Source: Verrucomicrobiia bacterium
GTDB lineage: Bacteria; Verrucomicrobiota; Verrucomicrobiae; Limisphaerales; UBA11358
Length of the DNA stretch: 22,062 nucleotides
Assembly (NCBI GenBank): GCA_030042375.1
Contig: JASHZU010000485.1
Location: 1-22,062 of the forward strand
Direction of reading: 5' to 3'
Within the stretch, counting starts at the first letter, position 1. The number at the start of each line of letters is the position of its first letter. Under the pieces are notes generated by a model. The model worked only from the letters and a program-made list of their open reading frames with translations. It searched no databases and was not told where the DNA came from. This document shows, in pieces, positions 7,733-15,557 of the stretch. Made by a program: the position numbers and the translations under genes.

Positions 7733-8605
7733 TTAAAGCGACTGGCGGCGGCGAACCAAGCCACAGGCACCCAGACCCAGCGCAATCAAAGCAATCGTTG
7801 ATGGCTCAGGAACCGGTTGGATGGACATATTTTGGTTTTGCAAGACACCCCACACGTTGTCCGGGTCGTCATTAAATACGGGAACGGTGCTCTGCCACTC
7901 AAACGCCCATGCTACGTCACCCGATGCCGTGAGATTGCCGTCTAGATCCTGTTCAAGCATGTCGGCCATGACCGTGCCCGGACCCGTACCTCCAGCGCCC
8001 GCTTCGGCGAAATTTGCATTTGGGCTATCGATGGTTTCCTGAATGCCATTGCCGTCACCCGTCGTTGTTTGATAAACGGAACCATATCCCGTCTGTGGTG
8101 CGGAAGCGGGGATAACGTATAACGTGTTTTCGCTGTTTCCCAACAGGTTGAAATTCGCGTACTGGTAGAAATTGACAGTTGCAGCGGCTGATGACTCGTT
8201 GACAACACTGACAGATTCGCTCAGATCGCCGCCTCCTGTATCGCCTGAAAGCGAGTACGAAACCTCAATATCCACCTGGGAGGGGGTAGAATAAAGCACA
8301 CTTACAGAGCTGGAAGTCTGGGAGGTTATTGTATAGGAGGCGTTTTGATCAATGGACATAATCGGCCCGCCGTTGACTGAATACCAATACCACTGCTGAA
8401 CCAATTGACTCGAGGGCTCAGTGTTCACCATCCAGCTATTCATCCCAATCAGCCCGCTGCCGCCGGGAGTGTCGCCAAGGTTAAAATAGACCTGAGACCC
8501 GCCATTATTTAAATAGACTTGGGCCATTACGTGACCGGGCGAGAGCACCATGCCAGCAGCTGCCAGGCAGGAGCCAAACAGGAGAGTGTTAAATTGTCTT
8601 TTCAT
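7733..8605 (-). CDS. PEP-CTERM sorting domain protein (290 aa), paralogue of next gene
   Basis: The signal peptide (MKRQFNTLLFGSCLAAAGMV...VMA-Q) is followed by a secreted domain with several Trp/Tyr and acidic stretches. The tail at residues 265-290 is a canonical PEP-CTERM: VPEPST, a hydrophobic helix and RRRQSL. The mature domain shares a pattern with the 294-aa protein encoded just upstream: a 'W.V......QL..Q.{2}Y.YS' segment, then 'V.N.SS.A.T..FYQ...F.L', then a G-V-(A/E)-A-(F/Y)-E segment close to the tail. The two probably arose by old tandem duplication. The upstream gene ends only 62 nt away and shows no terminator, so the pair may be co-transcribed. A clear terminator follows. An exosortase elsewhere would be needed for processing. 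Confidence 0.9.
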   Translation of the reverse strand: MKRQFNTLLFGSCLAAAGMVLSPGHVMAQVYLNNGGSQVYFNLGDTPGGSGLIGMNSWMVNTEPSSQLVQQWYWYSVNGGPIMSIDQNASYTITSQTSSSVSVLYSTPSQVDIEVSYSLSGDTGGGDLSESVSVVNESSAAATVNFYQYANFNLLGNSENTLYVIPASAPQTGYGSVYQTTTGDGNGIQETIDSPNANFAEAGAGGTGPGTVMADMLEQDLDGNLTASGDVAWAFEWQSTVPVFNDDPDNVWGVLQNQNMSIQPVPEPSTIALIALGLGACGLVRRRQSL

Positions 8606-8667
8606 GATGGCGGAGATTCTTTAGCGGTTTTTTATCTTGAGTTCTATGATTTTATCAGAATAAGAAA

Positions 8668-9552
8668 TCAAAGTGAAGCTTTTTTAAAAAGTTTTTTAAA
8701 GGAAACTAATCTCCGCCGATAAAGCAAACCTAAAGCAAGCCCTCCCGGCATAACCAACGTCAGCGTAGAAGGTTCCGGCACGGTCTGGAGCTCACCAATG
8801 AGGACTCCGGAATCAGCCGGCAGGTTAACGGTAAATTCATAGGCATATTCCACGCTGCCGGTCGCGCCAAGGGGACTGTCGTCAAAGTTCGGGGCCGGAT
8901 TCCCATTTCCAAGGCCGAAGTTGCTTGTACCAGCTATCTCTTCAACAGAAACGGCCGTTCCCAAAGATGTTCCGTTGAGGGAGCCGTTTAACGTAGTTCC
9001 CGGCCCGGTTTGCGTCACTGAAAAAGGATAATTTGTAGTCCCGAATTGAACGGTCTGGCCACTGGACACGCCGCCCAGTGTAAAATCTGACAATTGGTAA
9101 AACTGTAACGTTTCAGCGGTACTCGAAGTGTTTGTAATCGCGAGTGAAGTTTGCAATCCGGCGGTTCCGCCCCCCATAGCCGCAAGCTCATAGCTTGTTG
9201 TCAGGCTTAACTCTGAATTGGCATAGGTCACGCTTATGTTTGTGGTAAGGATGAAGCCAAAAGAGGAAGATCCGGTAAATATGGGTGCAGAAGGCGCAGA
9301 AATCTGACTAATCGGATATTCCGTTGTCCCAAGGCTGTAGTAAAAGGATTGCAAGGCCAACTGATCCGCCCCTTGAACCACCCAATCTGAAAGTCCGCCG
9401 GTTGTTGTGTTCACTTGCAGCGAACTGCCTGCTACCGAAAGCGTATAAGTCTGGGCCTTGGCACCAATTGCCAATACCAAGAGCAGAATCGCAAAAAGAG
9501 CGCTTTGAAGCATCCAAGGACAACCGGAAAGGGCTTTATAGGTTTTCTTCAT
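8668..9552 (-). CDS. PEP-CTERM sorting domain protein (294 aa) with basic C-terminal extension
   Basis: The signal peptide has a rather long n-region (MKKTYKALSGCPWMLQSALFAILLLVLAIGAKA-Q). The secreted domain parallels the 290-aa protein downstream, with W-V-QGADQLALQSFYYS and TNTSSTAETLQFYQLSDFTL. The PEP-CTERM tail starts at residue 258 (VPEPSTLTLV...). After the usual RRR stop-transfer residues it carries 13 extra residues, LVSFKKLFKKASL, encoded by an A/T-rich run. Most PEP-CTERM proteins end within a few residues of the basic patch, so this may be a stop-codon loss that extended the tail. The DNA upstream holds a C7 homopolymer (9591-9597) and a CACGT/ACGTG inverted repeat. A weak AGG 8 nt upstream could act as the ribosome-binding site. 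Confidence 0.88.
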   Translation of the reverse strand: MKKTYKALSGCPWMLQSALFAILLLVLAIGAKAQTYTLSVAGSSLQVNTTTGGLSDWVVQGADQLALQSFYYSLGTTEYPISQISAPSAPIFTGSSSFGFILTTNISVTYANSELSLTTSYELAAMGGGTAGLQTSLAITNTSSTAETLQFYQLSDFTLGGVSSGQTVQFGTTNYPFSVTQTGPGTTLNGSLNGTSLGTAVSVEEIAGTSNFGLGNGNPAPNFDDSPLGATGSVEYAYEFTVNLPADSGVLIGELQTVPEPSTLTLVMPGGLALGLLYRRRLVSFKKLFKKASL

Positions 9553-10003
9553 GCTTTACCTGACTTCAAAATTATTCAAACAGGCTGCTTCCCCCCCTCA
9601 CGTGCAAAGACGTGCCCGATTAATGAACCTGCTTTTTTGACGGACTAGGGCCAGTTGACACCAATAATGATAAAAAATCAAGAAAAATCGCAGATTTCCC
9701 TTGTACTAATTGCGGACATAGGATCGTCCATACCCAAATGCACAAAGGGTTGCAATTGAGGAAACTGCAAAAAAGGACAGAATGAGGATTCTTTTTCGCA
9801 ACCGGTTTAAGGACGTAAAAAAACAAAAAAATGTCCCTGGTGAAGTCGAACTGGATGTTTTTGTGTCGTTTTGGTTACGGCACATTGATGGACGATTTGT
9901 CTTCCTGGACCATTTTAAACCATCACTATAATTTTAAGCTATACTCAGCCTAAAAACATGGTATTTCCGGGAAAGAGGCTTCGTGCGGTATGGTCTTGCC
10001 ATG
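9553..10003. other. Divergent intergenic region between PEP-CTERM block and pirin
   Basis: These 451 nt hold no supported gene. A 68-codon minus-strand ORF (9620-9826) has no ribosome-binding site or recognisable features and was rejected. Visible elements are a C7 run (9591-9597), the inverted repeat CACGT (9599-9603) / ACGTG (9610-9614), a TTGACA (9655-9660) with no acceptable -10, and a perfect TATAAT (9927-9932) facing pirin. The two transcription units diverge from here, so it must contain promoters for both. Confidence 0.6.
9927..9932 (+). promoter_or_regulatory. Candidate -10 box for pirin
   Basis: A perfect TATAAT lies about 70 nt upstream of the pirin start. No good -35 element stands at 16-18 bp (TTCCTG is at 19 bp), so either an activator is used or the match is chance in A/T-rich DNA. 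Confidence 0.3.
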
Positions 10004-10696
10004 ATGACAATACGTAAAGCAAATGAACGGGGCCACGCCGAACACGGCTGGCTGGATACTTATCACTCTTTCAGCTTCGCGGACTATTACAATCCGCAAT
10101 GGACGGGCTTTCGCGACCTGCGCGTCCTGAACGACGACCTCGTGATGCCAGGCATGGGTTTCGGGACGCACCCGCACCAGAACATGGAGATTATCACGTA
10201 TGTGCTGAGCGGCCAGCTCGAGCACAAGGATTCCATGGGCAACGGTCGGGTCATCCGCCCGGGCGAGGTGCAGTACATGTCCGCCGGCAGCGGGGTGAGG
10301 CACAGCGAATTCAATCCGTCGCAGAACGAGGCGGCGCACTTCCTGCAAATCTGGATTTTGCCGGATGTGAAGAACGTGAAGCCGCGTTACGCGGAAAAAT
10401 CGCTGGCGAAAGCGCCGACTGGCAAGTTCCATCTGGTGGCCAGCAAGAGCGGACGCGACAACTCCATCGCCATCCACCAGGACGTGGACCTGTCGCTGGC
10501 CAGGCTGGACGCCGGGCAGCGGGCGGCCTATCCGCTTGCGGAAAACCGCCACGTGTGGCTGCACGTGGCCGAAGGCGAAGTGGTGTTGAACGGTAAGACG
10601 CTTTCGGGCGGCGATGCCGCAGCCATCAGCCAGGAAAATAAAGTGGACTTGAAGGCGAACAAACCGTCGCAGGTACTGTTGTTCGATCTGAACTAA
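10004..10696 (+). CDS. yhhW: Pirin family protein (YhhW-like quercetinase fold)
   Basis: The 230-residue product is strongly similar along its whole length to E. coli YhhW: MTIRKANERGHAEHGWLDTY, GFGTHPHQNMEI, SAGSGVRHSEFNP and LLFDLN at the end. The cupin metal ligands are intact: H56, H58, H100 and E102. YhhW has quercetin 2,3-dioxygenase activity in vitro; the physiological role of bacterial pirins is unsettled and often tied to redox or stress responses. The frame also opens at GTG 9983 (seven residues more, with AGAGG close by) and at ATG 10001. I chose 10004 because the family N-terminus begins there. A strong terminator follows, so it may be monocistronic despite the redox-type neighbours. 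Confidence 0.93.
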   Translation: MTIRKANERGHAEHGWLDTYHSFSFADYYNPQWTGFRDLRVLNDDLVMPGMGFGTHPHQNMEIITYVLSGQLEHKDSMGNGRVIRPGEVQYMSAGSGVRHSEFNPSQNEAAHFLQIWILPDVKNVKPRYAEKSLAKAPTGKFHLVASKSGRDNSIAIHQDVDLSLARLDAGQRAAYPLAENRHVWLHVAEGEVVLNGKTLSGGDAAAISQENKVDLKANKPSQVLLFDLN

Positions 10697-10706
10697 CCTT
10701 AACCGT

Positions 10707-10742
10707 CCGCCGTGCCAGAAATGGTCCGGCGGGCAATTTTTT
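10707..10742 (+). terminator. Intrinsic terminator after pirin
   Basis: CCGCCG (10707-10712) pairs with CGGCGG (10727-10732). After one mismatch and a wobble the stem continues as CCA/TGG closing a GAAA tetraloop (10718-10721). The sequence GCAATTTTTT follows. It starts 10 nt after the pirin stop and 29 nt of leader separate it from doxX, so doxX expression would need read-through or its own promoter. Confidence 0.75.
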
Positions 10743-10771
10743 AATCAACAATCATTAACCATCTCTAAATT

Positions 10772-11239
10772 ATGAAGGCTCTCCAATTATTGTTTAAAAC
10801 CAACGACAGTTTCGCCCCGGTGATTGCCCGGCTCACCCTGGGTATTGTCATGTTTCCGCATGGCGCGCAAAAGGTGCTGGGCTGGTTCGGCGGGTTCGGT
10901 TTCAGCGGCACGATGAATTTCTTTACGCAGACAATGCATATTCCGGCGCCGCTGGCGTTTCTTGCCATCGCGGCGGAATTCGCCGGTTCCACCGGCCTCA
11001 TCCTCGGTTGTGTGAGCCGCATCGCCGCCCTGGGTATCGCTACGAACATGGTCGTAGCCATTGCCACGGTCCATGCGCCGAATGGCTTTTTTATGAACTG
11101 GTATGGCAACCAAAAGGGCGAAGGGTTTGAATACCACATTCTCGCCATCGGCCTGGCACTGATTGTCATTCTCTGCGGGGCCGGTAAAGCGTCGCTGGAT
11201 AGCTTGATCAGCCGCCGCATTGAAGTGAAAAAATCGTAA
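10772..11239 (+). CDS. DoxX family membrane protein
   Basis: This 155-residue protein is mostly hydrophobic, with the four-helix layout of DoxX: about residues 15-38, 58-78, 80-100 and 118-138. It carries the family hallmarks ARLTLGIVMFPHGAQKVLGWFGG and AAEFAGSTGLILG. DoxX proteins sit in the inner membrane; members have been linked to quinone or thiosulfate oxidation and to oxidative-stress resistance, but most are uncharacterised. It lies between pirin and a nitroreductase, in the same direction, 50 nt before the latter. The three together fit a redox or electrophile-stress module (inference). There is no Shine-Dalgarno; the leader is A/T-rich. Confidence 0.92.
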   Translation: MKALQLLFKTNDSFAPVIARLTLGIVMFPHGAQKVLGWFGGFGFSGTMNFFTQTMHIPAPLAFLAIAAEFAGSTGLILGCVSRIAALGIATNMVVAIATVHAPNGFFMNWYGNQKGEGFEYHILAIGLALIVILCGAGKASLDSLISRRIEVKKS

Positions 11240-11289
11240 GCAAGATTTTATTCGACTGACACTAAAACAACCATCAACAACAAAAAAAT

Positions 11290-11940
11290 ATGAACACGAT
11301 TAATTCAAAACAACTTCTCGAACAGCTGAACTGGCGTTATGCCACGAAACAATTTGACCCCAACCGAAAAATCAGCGCGGCGGATTGGGCCACCCTGGAA
11401 GAAGTCTTGAGGCTTTCGCCCTCCAGCGGCGGCTTGCAACCATGGAAATTCTTTGTCGTTACCGACCCGGCAATACGCGTAAAACTACTGCCGGCGTCTT
11501 ACGGACAAAAGCAAGTTATCGAGGCATCTCACCTGGTGGTCTTTGCCGCCAAGAACAACCTGAATGAGACCGATGTGGACACGCATATCCGGCATACCGC
11601 GGCCGTACGGGGCGCGACGGCAGAAGCGCTGGCGCCGTTCCGCGACATGCTGGTAGGCGGTATTGTAAAAGGCCTGGATGAAACGGCCCGCAATGCGTGG
11701 GCGCGCAATCAGGCTTACATTGCCCTGGGCACTTTGCTGACCAGCGCAGCCTTACTGGGCATTGATGCCTGCCCGATGGAAGGTTTTGACCGCGCGCAGT
11801 ACGACGAAATCCTTGGGTTGAAGGCCAAGGGCTATGCTTCGGCGGTGATTGCGACGCTGGGTTATCGTTCGGCCGAGGATAAGTACGCGATGGCGCCGAA
11901 AGTACGGTTTCCGAAAGAGCATTTGATTACCAAGGTTTGA
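11290..11940 (+). CDS. NfsB-like NAD(P)H-dependent nitroreductase
   Basis: At 216 residues it has the length and layout of E. coli NfsB (217). FMN-contacting motifs are visible: RYATKQFD (16-23), SPSSGGLQPW (43-52), ASHLVVFAAK, ACPMEGFD and a final GYRSAEDKYAMAPKVRFP. NfsB-type enzymes are cytoplasmic FMN dimers that reduce nitroaromatics and quinones with NAD(P)H. The physiological substrate here is unknown. It follows doxX by 50 nt and is probably co-transcribed with it. The leader is purine-rich but without a Shine-Dalgarno. The gene ends 30 nt before a strong hairpin shared with the convergent thiD. Confidence 0.93.
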   Translation: MNTINSKQLLEQLNWRYATKQFDPNRKISAADWATLEEVLRLSPSSGGLQPWKFFVVTDPAIRVKLLPASYGQKQVIEASHLVVFAAKNNLNETDVDTHIRHTAAVRGATAEALAPFRDMLVGGIVKGLDETARNAWARNQAYIALGTLLTSAALLGIDACPMEGFDRAQYDEILGLKAKGYASAVIATLGYRSAEDKYAMAPKVRFPKEHLITKV

Positions 11941-11969
11941 ATCGCTGCCCCAAAAAACAAGAATACAAG

Positions 11970-11999
11970 TTGCGATTGGCTGGAAACGGCCAGTCGCAA
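11970..11999. terminator. Bidirectional hairpin terminator between nitroreductase and thiD
   Basis: A 12-bp stem (TTGCGA at 11970-11975 with TCGCAA at 11994-11999, continued inward by TTGGCT/GGCCAG with two wobbles) encloses the 6-nt loop GGAAAC. TATTATT follows on the plus strand. On the minus strand a mixed CTTGTATTCTTGTTTTTTG follows. It lies between two convergent genes, 30 nt from one stop and 2 nt from the other, so it most likely serves both. Confidence 0.7.
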
Positions 12000-12001
12000 T
12001 A

Positions 12002-12787
12002 TTATTGCCCAATCCCCAGGGCAAAATGTTTGCCCACGCGATAGCTTTTTGAAATGGCGCTGGTGACGAATTGTTTTCCGATGCGCACGGCTTTGGAAAG
12101 CGTTTTGCCCTGCGCGAGCGCGGCGCAAATTGCCGCGGAATAAACGCAGCCAGTGCCGTGGGTGGGAACGCCTTTCACAAACGGAGCGTCCAGAAAAGTT
12201 TCTGTTCTGCCGTTAAAGAAAACGTCCGTGGCCTGGCGGACGGCGCGCAAATGGCCGCCCTTGACCAACACGGCGCACCCAAATCGCGCGTAGATTTTGC
12301 GCGTGGCATCGCCCATGTCTTCCAAGGAGGAAATTTTTTGGCCACTCAATATTTCCGCCTCGGATAAATTCGGCGTGACCAGCGTGGCCAGCGGGAGAAG
12401 AGAATCGGTAAAAATTTTTAACGCGCCGGATTGGAGCAGGTTTGCGCCGCTGGTGGAAATCAAAACTGGATCCACTACCAGCGGCAGGTGGTGTTCTTTT
12501 TGAAAATCGGCGACGACCCGAACGTTGCCGGCAGAGAAAAGCATCCCGGTTTTGGCCGCGGCGGGATGCAGTTCCTGAAAAACCGCTTCGAGCTGCCGAC
12601 GCAGCATTTGGGGCGGGCAAGGCTCGATTCCCCAAACGCGCCCGGGATTTTGCGCGGTCAAACAAGTGATGGCGCTGGTCCCGTGCACGCCCATGGCGAC
12701 GAACGTCTTCAAATCCGCCTGGATGCCCGCGCCACCGCCGCTGTCCGAGCCAGCAATGGTCAGCGCGACGGGAATTTTTTTTCTCAT
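12002..12787 (-). CDS. thiD: Hydroxymethylpyrimidine/phosphomethylpyrimidine kinase
   Basis: This 261-residue ribokinase-fold enzyme phosphorylates HMP and HMP-P to HMP-PP in thiamine biosynthesis (cytoplasm). Motifs are complete: [20 protein letters not shown] (10-29, substrate site), VVDPV (104-108), VTPN (137-140), KGGH (176-179) and the anion-hole/catalytic HGTGC (210-214, C214). The length is typical of single-domain ThiD, with no ThiE or ThiM fusion. It is the last gene of a six-gene minus-strand run, 12 nt after the AsmA-like gene, and no other thiamine gene or TPP riboswitch is nearby. Its presence in an envelope/ABC operon is unusual. PdxK-like activity on pyridoxal is possible for this fold, but the motifs favour ThiD. 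Confidence 0.95.
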   Translation of the reverse strand: MRKKIPVALTIAGSDSGGGAGIQADLKTFVAMGVHGTSAITCLTAQNPGRVWGIEPCPPQMLRRQLEAVFQELHPAAAKTGMLFSAGNVRVVADFQKEHHLPLVVDPVLISTSGANLLQSGALKIFTDSLLPLATLVTPNLSEAEILSGQKISSLEDMGDATRKIYARFGCAVLVKGGHLRAVRQATDVFFNGRTETFLDAPFVKGVPTHGTGCVYSAAICAALAQGKTLSKAVRIGKQFVTSAISKSYRVGKHFALGIGQ

Positions 12788-12799
12788 AGGCGGTGCGGG

Positions 12800-15520
12800 C
12801 TATTGGTCCAGCGGCGCAGGAGGTGCGGACAAATCTTCCAGCGTGCGCAATGGATGCAGCATGTAGTTCACCGGTTGGGGCACGATCACGAGCCGGTAGT
12901 TGGGATGTTTGATGGTGCCAGTCACCCGGCATTCAAAAACTTTCGAGAAGGGCCAAAAGACCGTGCTCATGATCACCCCCACGCCGGGAACGTCGCGCAA
13001 CAACTGGCCGGTGGCGCGGGCATTCAGCCGGCCCTGCAAATCCACGGTGCCGTCGTAGCGGATTCGCACCATGGCCGTGTGAATTTGCAGGTTATCCGTG
13101 GCAACGACACCGTTGGTGATGATGAACTGCGCGGAGGCGTCTGTGGCCCGGCTGTCTCCCATTCCCGGCGCAATGCCATCGAGCACAGGCGAGAGAATGC
13201 CAAAAACCGGCACGTCCCAGAGCAACCCGTTGCGCACATTGGCATTGCCGTAGCCATTGACGGAGCGCCAGTCGCCCGAATAGGCGCGAATTACAACGCA
13301 AACGCCGCTAAGGCGGCCTTCGAGACGGTTCGTGGGCGAATCCAAATCGGTCGCCGCCAAATGCAGGTCCAAATTATCGAAGCTGGCCGCAAAGGAATAA
13401 TTGCAACCATTGTGGGGTTTAAAATCAAAGACGGCATTGCCGCTGCCGGTCCCATCGTAAAGCGAGCCAGACATGTTGGTTAAAATCAGCTTTGAACCGA
13501 TCCAATGGATTTCGCCGCTGATTTTTGGCGCGTGGACCTTAAGACATTCGAACGGCGTGCTGCCAACAATTTGAAAATCCAAATCGGCATTGGTGGCATT
13601 GCGCAAGGGAGCATAACCGTTTACGCGCGCGGTCGGCAGGCGGGGAAAGTGATAGGGCTGCATGATTTTTGCCTGGAGGGGACCAATGGCAGTGGCCACG
13701 CTCTCAGGATCGGCGGAGCCAAAACCATTGGTAAAATAAACGCGGTCGCCGGGATAATCCAACAGGATGCCGTCCGCATGCATGGCTTGCTGACCTGACT
13801 CCAAATGCGGGTGGAAAAATTCGGCGACACGGCGGGCGTAATGAAAATCACTTTCGACGTTATCAACAGGCTCGCCACGGATGCTGAAATTTTTTAACTG
13901 CGCATGGCCGGTGGCGCTGATGCTGTCATAATCATACAAACGCCCGTAAACCTGGGCGTCGATATAGAGCGGTTCGTTGAATTTAAAATTTTGGAACCCG
14001 CGCAGGGCCTTGGGCGTTAGATACGGTTCAATAGAGTTTGGTGAAAACCAGCCGAAGACGTGCCAGAGATAATCCTGGTTGGCGTCGTTTTCCGTGCCAG
14101 TGATGGCCAACTGGCCTTCGGGGCGCGTGATAACAACGTCCGGCAGCGTCCAAATTTCGTTCGAATAGGAAAAAAAGGTGTGCACTTTTTCGAAGGTAAG
14201 GCGGTCCACACCAAAGTTCGTCACGGACAATTCGCCATCCAGGCGAACGGTGGGCTGGATTTCTGTGCGCCAATCAGGTGTGCGGTTGGGCCAACCCGGC
14301 AAAACAAATGAGCCGCTGGCCCGTAAATCCGGCGGCTCCGGCAGGGAGAACTGCGCGAGCCGCTCGCGGGTTTTTTCCGTCAGCAGGGCAGTGATGGCGT
14401 TGAGGTCAAAGCACGAGGAAGCGGTAAAGGAAAAAACGCGCGTGCTGGTATTCCATTGTGCGCTGGTGAGGAGTTTGCCCCCGCCAAGCCGCACGTACAA
14501 ATTTGTGACCCCCACTACCGGGTCTTGCCAAAAACCGGAGCCAGCGGCGAAATCCACGCTCAGCTTTTTAGTTTTCAATCGCGTTACGCGGGCGCTCCAT
14601 CCCAGTTCCGTGGGGGAGCGCCAAAACCCGGTACCGGAAATGGAATCCGCTGAGAGCGGGTCTGACGCCAATTGCGAGAGGCGCACAGCCCAATCAACCT
14701 GGCGCGGTGGCGCAGAAACATCGCCGGGGTCCTGCACCGGCCCAACGGTATGGACGACCAGGACGACATTGGTCGCGCTGCCCCACGGCGTAGTCACGTC
14801 CGGGGCGCTTACTCCAAGATGAATGGAAATAGAACTGACATTATTTGCATCGCCATTCACGTGCAGTTGCAACTGCGACAAGTGGTTGAAATGGATTTGG
14901 CTGAGGGCACGGGCAATTTTTTGTAATTGTACCTGGCCGGTATTGGCCACGGCCGGCCGGTTTTGAAAAACTTTCCAATTTGGGACAGCTTCCGGATGGG
15001 CCAACGTGCCGGCCAGAAGGAACCGGGCGCCCGCAAAATCCGCCTGAAAATTATCGAGCGACCAGGTATCGTTGGTTTCGAAACGCAACTCCGTTTGAAT
15101 GCCGTCAATAATCAGGACAACCGGCGGTCCGTTTGAAACGAGCACTGGAAAGACCAGTTTGCCCTGCCGCAGAACGAGGCCATTCAATTGAAATTTCCGG
15201 TGCAGCAACGCGTCATAATCCAATTGCAATTGGACCTGCTGCACGGAAAGCGACGGCGTATCGGGGGTCTCACCACCCACGCGAACATTGTCCGCCACGA
15301 ATCCCCGCCGATAGAAACTCAAACGCAGCCGGGTGAACTGCAATTCAATACCCTGCTGGCGCAGCGCCTGGATGATGGGCTGCTTCGCAAAATCCGGAAC
15401 GCCCTTTCGCTCCAGCCAAACCAGCGCACACACCGCTGCAAGGATGAGCAAAAGAATACCGATTCGGCATAGCCGGAAACACAAGCGACAATTTTTCCAG
15501 AACCGGGTTCGGTCACCCAT
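12800..15520 (-). CDS. AsmA-like envelope protein
   Basis: About 906 residues from the ATG at 15520; a TTG at 15550 would add ten residues. One N-terminal membrane helix ([20 protein letters not shown]) is followed by a very long, beta-rich non-cytoplasmic region. That region repeatedly pairs short 'N.SG.LYDG.G.A..DF' and 'G.LSG.' elements. It ends with an AsmA-type C-terminal module containing [20 protein letters not shown] and a [15 protein letters not shown] closure. AsmA/TamB-like proteins form long grooves that move lipids between membranes or help outer-membrane assembly; assignment beyond that superfamily is inference. It is 37 nt downstream of the DUF4340 gene and 12 nt upstream of thiD, so it belongs to the same operon. 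Confidence 0.8.
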   Translation of the reverse strand: MGDRTRFWKNCRLCFRLCRIGILLLILAAVCALVWLERKGVPDFAKQPIIQALRQQGIELQFTRLRLSFYRRGFVADNVRVGGETPDTPSLSVQQVQLQLDYDALLHRKFQLNGLVLRQGKLVFPVLVSNGPPVVLIIDGIQTELRFETNDTWSLDNFQADFAGARFLLAGTLAHPEAVPNWKVFQNRPAVANTGQVQLQKIARALSQIHFNHLSQLQLHVNGDANNVSSISIHLGVSAPDVTTPWGSATNVVLVVHTVGPVQDPGDVSAPPRQVDWAVRLSQLASDPLSADSISGTGFWRSPTELGWSARVTRLKTKKLSVDFAAGSGFWQDPVVGVTNLYVRLGGGKLLTSAQWNTSTRVFSFTASSCFDLNAITALLTEKTRERLAQFSLPEPPDLRASGSFVLPGWPNRTPDWRTEIQPTVRLDGELSVTNFGVDRLTFEKVHTFFSYSNEIWTLPDVVITRPEGQLAITGTENDANQDYLWHVFGWFSPNSIEPYLTPKALRGFQNFKFNEPLYIDAQVYGRLYDYDSISATGHAQLKNFSIRGEPVDNVESDFHYARRVAEFFHPHLESGQQAMHADGILLDYPGDRVYFTNGFGSADPESVATAIGPLQAKIMQPYHFPRLPTARVNGYAPLRNATNADLDFQIVGSTPFECLKVHAPKISGEIHWIGSKLILTNMSGSLYDGTGSGNAVFDFKPHNGCNYSFAASFDNLDLHLAATDLDSPTNRLEGRLSGVCVVIRAYSGDWRSVNGYGNANVRNGLLWDVPVFGILSPVLDGIAPGMGDSRATDASAQFIITNGVVATDNLQIHTAMVRIRYDGTVDLQGRLNARATGQLLRDVPGVGVIMSTVFWPFSKVFECRVTGTIKHPNYRLVIVPQPVNYMLHPLRTLEDLSAPPAPLDQ

Positions 15521-15557
15521 AGGAGAAAACGTTCGCTGAAAGCACGGCAAAGTTCAA

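Noticed and set aside
9655..9683. Perfect TTGACA as a plus-strand promoter
   Set aside because: No acceptable -10 box lies 16-19 bp downstream, and the pirin start is more than 300 nt away.
9620..9826. 68-codon minus-strand ORF between the PEP-CTERM block and pirin
   Set aside because: No ribosome-binding site. Cys/Phe-rich composition is typical of chance ORFs in A/T-rich DNA.
12431..13483. 350-codon plus-strand ORF
   Set aside because: It is antisense to thiD and the AsmA-like gene. Its product is His/Arg/Gly-rich low-information sequence without a ribosome-binding site, whereas the minus-strand genes have clear family motifs.
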